DNA of 64,000 nt from Pseudomonas viridiflava (lineage in GTDB: Bacteria > Pseudomonadota > Gammaproteobacteria > Pseudomonadales > Pseudomonadaceae): assembly GCF_900590755.1 (NCBI RefSeq), contig NZ_UUOC01000052.1, positions 248,001-312,000 on the forward strand. Direction: 5' to 3'. The position numbers and the translations under genes are program-made. Each line of letters starts with the position of its first letter. Positions within the stretch are counted from its first letter, which is position 1. The notes under the pieces were generated by a model. The model saw nothing but the letters and a program-made list of their open reading frames with translations, ran no database searches and was not told the DNA's origin. Shown in pieces: positions 26,413 through 34,390 of the stretch.

Positions 26413-27489
26413 ATGTCGGCCAAAAAGAAGCCAGTAAATACCCCGTTGCATTTGCTCCAACAACTGTCGAGCAGCCTGCTTGAGCACCTTGAGAACGCTT
26501 GCTCGCAGGCTTTGGCTGATGCTGAAAAACTGCTCGCCAAGCTTGAGAAGCAGCGCGGCAAGGCACAGGAAAAACTGCACAAGTCGCGCACCAAATTGCA
26601 GGACGCCGCGACCCTTGGCAAAGCCAAGGCGCAGGCCAAGGCCAAGTCCGCCGTTGCTGAACTTGAAGAATTGCTCGACGCGCTCAAAGAGCGTCAGACC
26701 GAAACCCGTGGCTACATTCTGCAACTCAAGCGTGACGCTCAGGAAAGCCTGAAACTCGCTCAGGGTGTGGGTCGCGTCAAGGAAGCTGTTGGCAAAGCAC
26801 TGAGCACTCGCGCTGCGAAGCCAACTGCGGCCAAAGCAACTCCAGCCAAGGCAGTAGCAGCCAAGGCCGCAACACCAGCAGCCAAAGCAGCTGCTGCAAA
26901 AGCACCGGCAAAAACTCCAGCGAAAACCCCAGCCAAAGCGCCTGCTAAAGTCGCAGCCGCCAAGCCTGCCGCTAAACCAGCGGCCGCTAAAGCGCCGGTC
27001 AAAGCTGCGGCAACCAAAGCACCTGCTGCCGCAGCCAAGCCAGCAGCCAAAGCGCCTGCTAAAACTGCAGCGGCAAAAGCTCCAGCGAAAACCGCAGCTG
27101 CCAAACCAGCTGCCGCGAAAGCTCCAGCTAAACCGGCCGCCGTGAAACCTGCTGTCAAGTCTCCTGCTGCAAGCGCTGCCGCCAAACCAACTGCGAAAGC
27201 CGTTGCCAAACCAGCCGCCGCAAAAGCACCTGCCAAAGCGGCCGCTAAACCTGCCGCCAAGCCAGCAGCTAAAGCACCGGTCAAGGCTGCAGCCAAACCT
27301 GCTGCTGCAAAACCCGCTGCCAAGCCTGCCGCGAAACCGGCTGCCGCCAAGCCAGCTGCAAAACCAGCTGTTGCCAAGCCTGCAACTCCGGCTGCGCCAA
27401 CTGCACCAGCTGCCACTCCGGCCGCCTCTGCACCGGCAACACCTGCTTCACCAGCAACCGGCGCCAACACGCCAACCAGCGCTTCCTAA
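26413..27489 (+). CDS. algP: AlgP (AlgR3), histone H1-like protein
   Basis: Nucleoid-type protein linked to alginate gene control. The first 130 residues are helical and charged (LEHLENACSQALADAEKLL), forming a coiled coil. The remaining two thirds is a run of Lys-Pro-Ala-Ala repeats (KPAA, KAPA) like the tail of histone H1, ending in an Ala/Pro/Thr stretch. It has 358 residues; repeat number varies between strains, so length is not diagnostic. GGAGG lies before the ATG. It converges with, and overlaps by four bases, the next gene. Confidence 0.95.
   Translation: MSAKKKPVNTPLHLLQQLSSSLLEHLENACSQALADAEKLLAKLEKQRGKAQEKLHKSRTKLQDAATLGKAKAQAKAKSAVAELEELLDALKERQTETRGYILQLKRDAQESLKLAQGVGRVKEAVGKALSTRAAKPTAAKATPAKAVAAKAATPAAKAAAAKAPAKTPAKTPAKAPAKVAAAKPAAKPAAAKAPVKAAATKAPAAAAKPAAKAPAKTAAAKAPAKTAAAKPAAAKAPAKPAAVKPAVKSPAASAAAKPTAKAVAKPAAAKAPAKAAAKPAAKPAAKAPVKAAAKPAAAKPAAKPAAKPAAAKPAAKPAVAKPATPAAPTAPAATPAASAPATPASPATGANTPTSAS
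26815..27400 (+). repeat. KPAA-coding degenerate tandem repeat within algP
   Basis: Repeats of roughly 12 bases of the type AAACCTGCTGCC / AAAGCACCGGCC tile this part of the gene. The units vary at third positions, which lowers but does not abolish the chance of slippage or recombination. Confidence 0.8.
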
Positions 27490-27950
27490 GGCCGGTTCAT
27501 CGCGACGCGCAGCACCTGCAGCGCGTCGCGATTCTGGTTGGCAGCTTTACCTGCAAGGCCCGTCAGCCAATCCTGTTGATCATCCGTTTCACCCGCTGGC
27601 CAGTCCTGGCTCAGTTTCTCCAGCCGCACAATCAGCTCCCGTTCCGCCGCCAGCTCCAGTGCTTTGACTTGCTCACGCAGCAACGCCAAAGGCGGGTCCT
27701 TCTGTGCTGCGCTGCGCCATTGCGTGCGCAATTGCCGAAGCGGACTGACCACCGCCGCCTCCCATGGTCCGGCCAACTGTCCGATTTCCAGCACGCGCTG
27801 CAAATTGCAGGGCACACCGCGCTGCATCAGCCAGGCACCGCACAACATCACGCAAACATTGGCCCCGCTGGCTTGCAGGGTCAGGCACGCCTGCTCGACA
27901 CCCGGTTTGGTATACAAATCGAGGGTGAAACTCCAAAGGTCAGAAGGCAT
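27486..27950 (-). CDS. TIGR02444 family protein
   Basis: A 154-residue cytoplasmic helical protein (MPSDLWSFTLDLYTKPGVE) of the TIGR02444 family, common in gammaproteobacteria and of unknown function. A Cys-rich patch (GANVCVMLCGAWLMQRGVPC) and WR/AAQKDPPLALLREQVKALE are typical. It overlaps the end of algP tail to tail and is divergent from the ABC-F gene, with 46 bases between starts. Confidence 0.85.
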   Translation of the reverse strand: MPSDLWSFTLDLYTKPGVEQACLTLQASGANVCVMLCGAWLMQRGVPCNLQRVLEIGQLAGPWEAAVVSPLRQLRTQWRSAAQKDPPLALLREQVKALELAAERELIVRLEKLSQDWPAGETDDQQDWLTGLAGKAANQNRDALQVLRVAMNRP

Positions 27951-27996
27951 AGTGAGCTACCTGTTTGAGACGAAGCTGGTAGACTCCGCCGCCATT

Positions 27997-29907
27997 ATGA
28001 TTCGACTTCAAAGCCTTACCTTACAGCGTGGCCCGCAACGTCTGCTAGAAGACGCCGAGCTGACCCTGCACGCCGGTCAAAAAGCCGGCCTGATCGGTGC
28101 CAATGGCGCCGGCAAATCCAGCCTGTTCGCTTTGCTTCTGGGTGATCTGACCCCGGATTCGGGCGACTGTCTGCTACCGGCCGATTGGCGCATCGCCCAC
28201 ATGCGTCAGGAGATCGACACCCTCGATCGAATCGCCGTGGACTACGTCCTCGACGGCGACCTGCGTTTGCGCGAGGTGCAGCGTCTGTTGGCCGAAGCCG
28301 AAGCGGATCAGGACGGGGCAGCGCAAGCGCGCATGCACTCCGAGCTGGACAGCGCCGACGGTTATACCGCCGACGCACGCGCTCGCAAGCTGCTGGCCGG
28401 TCTGGGTTTCACCAACGAGCAGATGGACAAGCCGGTTGCCGACTTTTCCGGTGGCTGGCGGATGCGTCTGAACCTGGCGCAGGCCCTGATGTGTCCCTCG
28501 GATCTGCTGCTGCTCGACGAACCCACCAACCACTTGGACCTCGATGCGATCCTCTGGCTTGAGGACTGGCTGAAAAGCTATCCGGGTACGTTGCTGCTGA
28601 TTTCCCACGACCGGGATTTCCTCGATGCTGTGGTCGATCATGTGGCCCATGTCGAGCAGCGCAAGATCACCTTGTATCGCGGCGGCTACAGCGCTTTCGA
28701 ACGCGCCCGTGCCGAGCGTCTGGCTCAGCAGCAGCAGGCTTACGACAAGCAGCAGGCCCAGCGTGCGCACATGGAGAAATTCATCACGCGCTTCAAGGCC
28801 CAGGCCACCAAGGCCAAGCAGGCCCAGAGCCGGATCAAAGCCCTGGAGCGGATGGAAGAGCTGTCGGCTGCCCATGTGGATTCGCCGTTCGACTTCACTT
28901 TTCGCGAGTCGACCAAGATTTCCAGCCCGCTGCTCGATATGGCTGACGCGCGCTTGGGCTATGGCGGCCGAGCCGTACTCGAAAAGGTCAAACTGCAACT
29001 GACGCCGGGTGCGCGTATCGGTTTGCTGGGGCCTAACGGAGCTGGTAAATCCACGCTGATCAAAAACCTCTGCGGTGAACTTGAGCCATTGAGCGGCCGT
29101 CTGGTTCGCGGTGAAAACACCGTGGTCGGCTACTTTGCCCAGCATCAACTGGATTCGCTGGACTCCAAGGCCAGCCCGTTGCTGCACTTGCAACGCATTG
29201 CGCCGACCGAGCGCGAGCAGACGTTGCGCGACTTCCTCGGTGGTTTTGACTTCCGTGGCGGTCGTCTTGACGAGCCGGTGCTGAATTTCTCCGGTGGCGA
29301 AAAAGCCCGTCTGGCTCTGGCGCTTATCGCCTGGGATCGACCTAACCTGCTGCTGCTCGACGAACCCACCAACCACCTGGATCTGGAGATGCGCCTGGCC
29401 TTGACCATGGCCCTTCAGGAATTCAGCGGCGCGGTTCTGGTGGTGTCTCACGATCGACATTTGCTGAAAAGCACCACCGACGAATTCCTGCTCGTGGCCG
29501 ATGGCCGGGTGCAGGAGTTCGACGGCGACCTTGAAGACTATGCCCGCTGGCTGGCGGAATACCGTCTGCGCAACGCGCCGGTCAGCAACACGCCCCTAAA
29601 CGTCGACAAGACCGACAAAAAAGCCCAGCGCCAACAGGCGGCAGCACTGCGCCAACAGCTGGCTCCGCACAAGAAACAGGCCGACAAGCTTGAGCGCGAC
29701 CTTGGCCTGCTCCACGAGAAGCTTGCCAAGGTGGAAGCTGCATTGGCCGATAGCGCCAACTACGAAGCTGCCAACAAGGACAAACTGCGCGATCTGCTGG
29801 CCGAACAAGCCAAGCTAAAGGTGAGTGAGTCCGAGCTGGAAGAAGCGTGGATGGAATCGCTGGAATTGCTGGAGTCGATGCAGGCCGAGCTGGAAGCACT
29901 GTCGTAA
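27997..29907 (+). CDS. ABC-F ATPase, YheS type
   Basis: Soluble twin ATPase of the ABC-F family that acts on ribosomes. The ATG (MIRLQSLTLQRGPQRLL) gives 636 residues; the open frame upstream runs through the divergent TIGR02444 gene and is not coding. Both domains are complete: Walker A GANGAGKSS and GPNGAGKST, signatures FSGGWRMR and FSGGEKAR, and Walker B LLLLDEPTNHLD twice. The linker between them contains the KQQAYDKQQAQRAHMEKF coiled coil. A C-terminal charged coiled coil (about 530-636) fits the YheS/Uup subgroup. Confidence 0.94.
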   Translation: MIRLQSLTLQRGPQRLLEDAELTLHAGQKAGLIGANGAGKSSLFALLLGDLTPDSGDCLLPADWRIAHMRQEIDTLDRIAVDYVLDGDLRLREVQRLLAEAEADQDGAAQARMHSELDSADGYTADARARKLLAGLGFTNEQMDKPVADFSGGWRMRLNLAQALMCPSDLLLLDEPTNHLDLDAILWLEDWLKSYPGTLLLISHDRDFLDAVVDHVAHVEQRKITLYRGGYSAFERARAERLAQQQQAYDKQQAQRAHMEKFITRFKAQATKAKQAQSRIKALERMEELSAAHVDSPFDFTFRESTKISSPLLDMADARLGYGGRAVLEKVKLQLTPGARIGLLGPNGAGKSTLIKNLCGELEPLSGRLVRGENTVVGYFAQHQLDSLDSKASPLLHLQRIAPTEREQTLRDFLGGFDFRGGRLDEPVLNFSGGEKARLALALIAWDRPNLLLLDEPTNHLDLEMRLALTMALQEFSGAVLVVSHDRHLLKSTTDEFLLVADGRVQEFDGDLEDYARWLAEYRLRNAPVSNTPLNVDKTDKKAQRQQAAALRQQLAPHKKQADKLERDLGLLHEKLAKVEAALADSANYEAANKDKLRDLLAEQAKLKVSESELEEAWMESLELLESMQAELEALS

Positions 29908-29923
29908 TGAAGTCGAGGGGCTG

Positions 29924-30511
29924 ATGGAAGCGTTAGGTTTGCCGGTTCCCCCGGCGTGGGTCGAGCCGATCTTTCTCGGGGTGCAGATCCTGCTGATTCT
30001 GTTGGCCGGATATATTGCTCAACGGCTGGTGGGGCGTTTTCTGACTGGGCTTGGCGAACGCTATCCACTCCCGCCTGAGCTGTTGATGCCCCTGCGAGGC
30101 GGCTTGCGCTGGTTCATCATGGGCAGCGCATTCGTGATTGTCCTCGGTCGGCTCGGGGTTTCTGCGACGGTTTTGTGGACGGCCCTTTCGGGTTTCGTGG
30201 CCGTTGCCGCCGTGGCGTTCTTTGCCATGTGGAGCGTGCTGTCCAACCTGCTGTGCGCAGTGCTGATCTACACCATCGGCCCGTTCCGCATCGGTGACGT
30301 GGTCGAGCTGGTCGATACCCTCGACAAGCCAGGCGTCAAAGGTCGGGTGATGGAGATCAACCTGATGTTCACCACCCTGATCGAACCACCTGAAATGGGC
30401 GGCGCATTGGTGCAAGTGCCCAACAGCCAGTTCTTCCAGAAGTCGGTGCGCCGCTGGCGTGGAACCGATGGCTTCCCCGTGGTCTCAGTCGAGAAACAGT
30501 CGGGCGAGTGA
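29924..30511 (+). CDS. Small MscS-type mechanosensitive channel
   Basis: A 195-residue membrane protein with three helices (about 12-32, 60-80 and 83-110) and one short MscS beta domain (IGDVVELVDTLDKPGVKGRVMEINLMFT). The pore helix FVAVAAVAFFAMWSVLSNL is Ala-rich like TM3 of MscS, though Gly residues are fewer. It is shorter than E. coli MscS (286) and lacks most of the C-terminal domain. It starts 16 bases after the ABC-F stop, so it is likely co-transcribed. Confidence 0.85.
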   Translation: MEALGLPVPPAWVEPIFLGVQILLILLAGYIAQRLVGRFLTGLGERYPLPPELLMPLRGGLRWFIMGSAFVIVLGRLGVSATVLWTALSGFVAVAAVAFFAMWSVLSNLLCAVLIYTIGPFRIGDVVELVDTLDKPGVKGRVMEINLMFTTLIEPPEMGGALVQVPNSQFFQKSVRRWRGTDGFPVVSVEKQSGE

Positions 30512-30534
30512 TGGGCTTGCAGGTTCACGGACCT

Positions 30535-30657
30535 GTAGGAGTGAGCTTGCTCGCGATCGGCTGCGAAGCAGTCGTGAAAAAATCCGGACCACCATCGCAG
30601 GAAAGTCGTTCCGACTTTATCGCGAGCAAGGTGGAGCGCCACCCCGGTCACTCCTAC
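30535..30657. repeat. REP pair with disrupted right arm
   Basis: The left end GTAGGAGTGAGCTTGCTCGC is intact. The right end is split, with GCGAGCAAG and CACTCCTAC separated by an extra GTGGAGCGCCACCCCGGT. Confidence 0.8.
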
Positions 30658-30760
30658 AGAAAAGCACTCCAATTTAGATACAAACCAGCAAGAAAACGTT
30701 AGTCAATTCTCGACGAAACCACTAATTTATCGGGCAGTGCCGTTCTGTCCGAGGTGTGCA

Positions 30761-31387
30761 ATGTCTTTAGAAACGTGGCTGGCTTTTTTTGCGGCGTGTT
30801 GGGTTATCAGTCTTTCTCCAGGGGCTGGCGCCATCGCGTCCATGTCCAGCGGTCTGCGCTATGGGTTCTGGCGCGGTTACTGGAATGCGCTGGGCCTGCA
30901 AGTGGCGCTTGTGGTGCAGATTGCGATTGTCGCCGCAGGCCTGGGCGCAGTGCTCGCCGCGTCGGATATGGCCTTCACCCTGATCAAGTGGTTTGGCGTG
31001 GGTTATCTGGTTTATCTGGGCATCAAGCAATGGCGCGCGCTGCCTGCCGACCTGTCCGAGGACTCGGCCATTCGCCCTATTGGCAAGCCTCTGGCACTGA
31101 TCGCCCGCGGCTTTCTGGTCAACATCAGCAACCCCAAGGCGATGGTCTTCATCCTCGCGATCTTGCCGCAATTCATTGACCCGCAAGCACCGCTGTTCGC
31201 CCAGTACGTGATCATCGCCGCCACCATGGTGGTTGTGGATATGGTGGTCATGGCGGGATACACCGGCCTGGCATCGAGAGTCCTGCGCGCACTGAAGACC
31301 CCGAAACAACAACGCCGCATGAACCGCACCTTCGCCGGTTTGTTCGTCGGCGCGGCAGGGTTTCTAGCGACGTTGCATAAGGCGTAA
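30761..31387 (+). CDS. LysE/RhtB family amino acid exporter
   Basis: A 208-residue inner-membrane protein with six predicted helices. The start at MSLETWLAFFAACWVISLSPGAG follows GAGG at 7 bases; an in-frame upstream ATG has no site. The family motif SPGAGA (normally SPGPN) and the mid-protein NISNPKAMVFI are present. It most resembles RhtB-type homoserine/threonine exporters, but the substrate cannot be assigned. Confidence 0.9.
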   Translation: MSLETWLAFFAACWVISLSPGAGAIASMSSGLRYGFWRGYWNALGLQVALVVQIAIVAAGLGAVLAASDMAFTLIKWFGVGYLVYLGIKQWRALPADLSEDSAIRPIGKPLALIARGFLVNISNPKAMVFILAILPQFIDPQAPLFAQYVIIAATMVVVDMVVMAGYTGLASRVLRALKTPKQQRRMNRTFAGLFVGAAGFLATLHKA

Positions 31388-31409
31388 TAGAGCGGCAGAC
31401 AGCCTACTT

Positions 31410-31479
31410 GTAGGAGCTGCCGAAGGCTGCGAAGCGGTGTGTCAGGTAGATTGCTTTCGCAGCCTTCGGCAGCTCCTAC
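31410..31479. repeat. REP pair, GTAGGAGCTGCCGAAGGC type
   Basis: Inverted ends around a 30-base centre, 20 bases after the LysE stop. Confidence 0.9.
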
Positions 31480-31625
31480 CAGATTGCATTCAGTCAGATT
31501 GACCGCGGCGTCTTAGTCGGCGCGGCAAAGGCATAGACAAATGCCGAGCCCTATGTGAGCCCCCACAGGTTTTTCATTCCAGCCGAATGACCGCGTCGTC
31601 ATTCATCGCGGGCAACCGCTCCGAC

Positions 31626-32033
31626 CTACAAATACTCCCCCGCCGCCTCCGGCTGATACTCCACCGCCAGCAGCGTGAGCTTGAGGGTTTTGCCGCCCGG
31701 TGCGGGCCAGTCGATGTGTTGGCCGACCTGCAACCCCAGCAAGGCTGAGCCTACCGGAGCCAGGATGGAAACCGTGCCCTCGGCGCCGGCATCATTCGGG
31801 TAGACCAGCTTGAGGTGGTAATCCTTGCCGCTGACTTCTTCGCGGCAATGGACTTTCGAGTTCATGGTCACGACGCCAGCAGGCACTTCATCGTGGCCGA
31901 CGACTTGTTCGGCTCGGTCCAGTTCGGCTTGCAGGGCCACAACGCCGGGCGTTGTTTCATCCAGGCTGTCGATCAGGTGCTCAAGACGCTGTACGTCCAG
32001 GCGGGTCAGGATGATGGAAGGTGCGGTAGTCAT
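31626..32033 (-). CDS. rnk: Rnk, nucleoside diphosphate kinase regulator
   Basis: A GreA/GreB-related RNA polymerase-binding protein of 135 residues that influences nucleotide pools and alginate in P. aeruginosa. The ATG (MTTAPSIILTRLDVQRLEHL) follows AAGGAG by 7 bases, which decides it over upstream in-frame ATGs that would lie inside a hairpin. A short N-terminal coiled coil is followed by the GreA/B C-terminal-like domain (EGTVSILAPVGSALLGLQVG). It lies just after the cyaY-DUF1289 pair on the same strand, separated by a terminator-like hairpin. Confidence 0.94.
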   Translation of the reverse strand: MTTAPSIILTRLDVQRLEHLIDSLDETTPGVVALQAELDRAEQVVGHDEVPAGVVTMNSKVHCREEVSGKDYHLKLVYPNDAGAEGTVSILAPVGSALLGLQVGQHIDWPAPGGKTLKLTLLAVEYQPEAAGEYL

Positions 32034-32065
32034 GGCAGACTCCTTTTTTCTGCGCGGCATAAAGC

Positions 32066-32093
32066 AAAACCCCGCCGATTTCGGCGGGGTTTT
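32066..32093 (-). terminator. Terminator-like hairpin in the rnk leader
   Basis: AAAACCCCGCCGA and TCGGCGGGGTTTT form a 13-bp perfect stem with a 2-base loop and T runs on both strands. It ends 32 bases before the rnk ATG, leaving little room for a promoter, so it may end the cyaY-DUF1289 transcript or attenuate rnk. Confidence 0.85.
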
Positions 32094-32164
32094 GGAAGGC
32101 TTCATTCGTTGAAGCATGTCTGGACACTAACACAGCCCAAGCAATACACAACCCGCTGGACCTG

Positions 32165-32410
32165 CTAAGCGTCGGCTGCCTGACCTGAGTCAGCTGCGGC
32201 CCTGCGCAGGTCGGCGTTGGCGCGAATCTGGCGGCGACGATCGTCGTCGGCCGAGCGCCATTCGCGGATGTCTTCCACGTGGCGGAAGCAGCCCAGGCAG
32301 ACTTTTTGCTCGTCCAGCCGGCACGTGCTGATGCAGGGCGAAGGCACGGCCGGGCTGACGTTGCTGAACAGCGGTTTTGGCGGCCTTACGGGTGCAGAAG
32401 TCACAGTCAC
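32165..32410 (-). CDS. DUF1289 small Cys-rich protein
   Basis: An 81-residue protein with the DUF1289 cysteine pattern (PCISTCRLDEQKVCLGCFR), probably binding a metal or iron-sulfur cluster. It starts three bases after the cyaY stop, so the two are translated together, which fits a link to iron-sulfur biology. The Arg-rich tail (RSADDDRRRQIRANADLRR) is typical of the family. No function is established. Confidence 0.87.
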   Translation of the reverse strand: MTVTSAPVRPPKPLFSNVSPAVPSPCISTCRLDEQKVCLGCFRHVEDIREWRSADDDRRRQIRANADLRRAAADSGQAADA

Positions 32411-32413
32411 AAA

Positions 32414-32746
32414 TCAGATCTCGTCGAAGTCGAGCTCAACGCCCGCCTGCTCTTGCGTGATGCGCGCGAGCATTTCGCTCAGCAGTTCATCACTGGAGTC
32501 GCAGACCCAGCGCTTCTCTTCTTCGTCATAGTCGAAGTGGAAGCCACCGGAGCGCGCTGCCAGCCACAGCTGGCGCAGGGGTTCCTGACGGCTGAAGATC
32601 AGTTGGGTGCCATTTTCGAACTTGACGGTCAGCACGCCAGCCGAGTTTTCAAGATCCAGGTCCAGATCACTCTCGTCGAAAATATCCTCCAGCGCTTGCT
32701 GGGTGGCATCGACCAGATCGTGAAAGCGGGCTTCGGTCAGACTCAT
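32414..32746 (-). CDS. cyaY: CyaY, frataxin homologue
   Basis: Iron-binding regulator of iron-sulfur cluster assembly, 110 residues. The acidic first helix (ALEDIFDESDLDLDLE) holds the iron-binding surface, and the sheet QLIFSRQEPLRQLWLAARSGGFHF is the most conserved frataxin region. It is divergent from lptM-lysA, as in other gammaproteobacteria, and heads a two-gene unit with DUF1289. Confidence 0.95.
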   Translation of the reverse strand: MSLTEARFHDLVDATQQALEDIFDESDLDLDLENSAGVLTVKFENGTQLIFSRQEPLRQLWLAARSGGFHFDYDEEEKRWVCDSSDELLSEMLARITQEQAGVELDFDEI

Positions 32747-32943
32747 TACAGGAACCTCAAAAAGTGTCTACTGGTGGCACAGCGACGCAAGATACGGACG
32801 CTTAAAGGCAAATGCAAAGCTTACCCGCCCAACGAGCAGTGGATACGCCAATAATCCGCTCCACCCGCAACAAATCACAGTCGCTGCGTCAAACCCCCGC
32901 CGGACGGGAACCGCGCTACGTAGGCAAGGCGCCGGGTGGCCGG

Positions 32944-32949
32944 TATACT
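32944..32949 (+). promoter_or_regulatory. -10 box before lptM operon
   Basis: TATACT lies 35 bases before the lptM ATG. No convincing -35 is seen. It would drive the lptM-lysA-dapF-DUF484-xerC-HAD unit. Confidence 0.4.
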
Positions 32950-32983
32950 CGGCGCAATTAATGCTTTTTCAAAGGATTTCGCC

Positions 32984-33130
32984 ATGAAGCGCCTGATCTC
33001 TTCGCTTGCTGCGCTTGTCGCGGTTGCTTGTCTTGTTACTGCCTGTGGTCAAAAGGGTCCGTTGTACCTGCCTGACGACACCAAATCACCAGACGAACAA
33101 GCCAAATCGCAATCGCACAAGCATCTTTAA
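32984..33130 (+). CDS. lptM: LptM (LppL/YifL) small lipoprotein
   Basis: A 48-residue lipoprotein with signal MKRLISSLAALVAVACLVTAC and the invariant motif ACGQKGPLYLP after the lipid-modified cysteine. In E. coli LptM helps LptD form its correct disulfides at the outer membrane. AAAGGA precedes the ATG. lysA follows after 9 bases, the same pairing as lppL-lysA in P. aeruginosa. Confidence 0.95.
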   Translation: MKRLISSLAALVAVACLVTACGQKGPLYLPDDTKSPDEQAKSQSHKHL

Positions 33131-33139
33131 GGGAATCAC

Positions 33140-34387
33140 ATGGACGCCTTCAACTACCGCGACGGTGAGCTGTTCGCGGAAGGAGTAGCCTTGTCTGCCA
33201 TTGCCGAGCGTTTCGGCACGCCGACCTACGTCTACTCCCGCGCTCATATCGAAGCGCAATATCGCGCCTACGCTGACGCGCTCAGCGGCACGCCGCATCT
33301 GGTCTGCTTCGCGGTCAAAGCCAACTCCAACCTGGGCGTGCTCAACGTTCTGGCGCGTCTGGGTTCGGGCTTCGACATCGTTTCCCGTGGCGAGCTGGAG
33401 CGTGTTCTGGCCGCTGGCGGTCAGGCCGATAAAATCGTTTTCTCCGGTGTGGGCAAGACTCGCGACGACATGCGTCGTGCGCTTGAAGTCGGCGTGCACT
33501 GCTTCAACGTCGAATCCACCGACGAGCTTGAGCGCCTGCAGATTGTCGCTGCAGAAATGGGCGTTCGTGCGCCGATCTCTTTGCGCGTCAACCCGGACGT
33601 CGATGCCGGTACGCACCCGTACATCTCCACCGGCCTCAAGGAAAACAAGTTCGGCATCGCCATCGCTGATGCCGAAGACGTGTACGTGCGTGCTGCGCAG
33701 CTGCAGAACCTTGAGATTGTCGGCGTCGATTGCCACATCGGTTCGCAACTGACCACGCTCGAGCCTTTCATCGATGCGCTGGATCGCCTGCTTGCGCTGG
33801 TTGATCGCCTTGGTGATTGCGGCATCTACCTGCGTCATATCGATCTGGGTGGCGGTCTTGGCGTGCGTTATCGCGATGAAGAGCCGCCACTTGCTGCGGA
33901 CTACATCAAGGCTGTACGTGAGCGTCTGGACGGCCGCGACCTATCGCTGGTCTTCGAACCGGGCCGCTTCATCGTCGCCAACGCTGGCGTGCTGCTGACT
34001 CAGGTCGAATACCTCAAGCACACCGAGCACAAGGATTTCGCCATCGTCGATGCGGCCATGAACGATCTGATCCGTCCGGCGCTCTATCAGGCCTGGATGG
34101 ACGTGACCGCCGTGCGCCCACGTGACAGCGCAACCCGCGCCTACGACATCGTTGGCCCGATCTGCGAAACCGGTGACTTCCTGGCCAAGGGTCGTGATCT
34201 GGCACTCGCCGAAGGCGATCTGCTGGCTATCCATTCCGCCGGTGCCTACGGTTTTGTCATGAGCTCGAACTACAACACCCGCGGCCGTACCGCTGAAGTG
34301 CTGGTCGATGGCTCGCAGGCTTTCGAAGTGCGTCGCCGCGAGACTGTGGCCGAGCTGTTTGCTGGCGAAAGCCTGCTGCCGGAGTAA
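33140..34387 (+). CDS. lysA: Diaminopimelate decarboxylase
   Basis: PLP enzyme making L-lysine from meso-diaminopimelate. It has 415 residues, alanine-racemase fold type III. The PLP lysine is in CFAVKANSN; HIGSQ, DLGGGLGV and EPGRFIVANAG are the phosphate-binding and substrate regions; the catalytic cysteine is in CETGDFLAKG. It is the second gene of the lptM operon and sits four bases from dapF, so the two last steps of lysine synthesis are adjacent. Confidence 0.97.
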   Translation: MDAFNYRDGELFAEGVALSAIAERFGTPTYVYSRAHIEAQYRAYADALSGTPHLVCFAVKANSNLGVLNVLARLGSGFDIVSRGELERVLAAGGQADKIVFSGVGKTRDDMRRALEVGVHCFNVESTDELERLQIVAAEMGVRAPISLRVNPDVDAGTHPYISTGLKENKFGIAIADAEDVYVRAAQLQNLEIVGVDCHIGSQLTTLEPFIDALDRLLALVDRLGDCGIYLRHIDLGGGLGVRYRDEEPPLAADYIKAVRERLDGRDLSLVFEPGRFIVANAGVLLTQVEYLKHTEHKDFAIVDAAMNDLIRPALYQAWMDVTAVRPRDSATRAYDIVGPICETGDFLAKGRDLALAEGDLLAIHSAGAYGFVMSSNYNTRGRTAEVLVDGSQAFEVRRRETVAELFAGESLLPE

Positions 34388-34390
34388 CCC

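Noticed and set aside
28174..29460. 428-residue minus-strand frame over the ABC-F gene
   Set aside because: Shadow of two intact ATPase domains; Gln-rich composition typical of antisense reading.
29945..30415. Antisense frame over the MscS gene
   Set aside because: Shadow of a membrane protein; no supporting start site or family.
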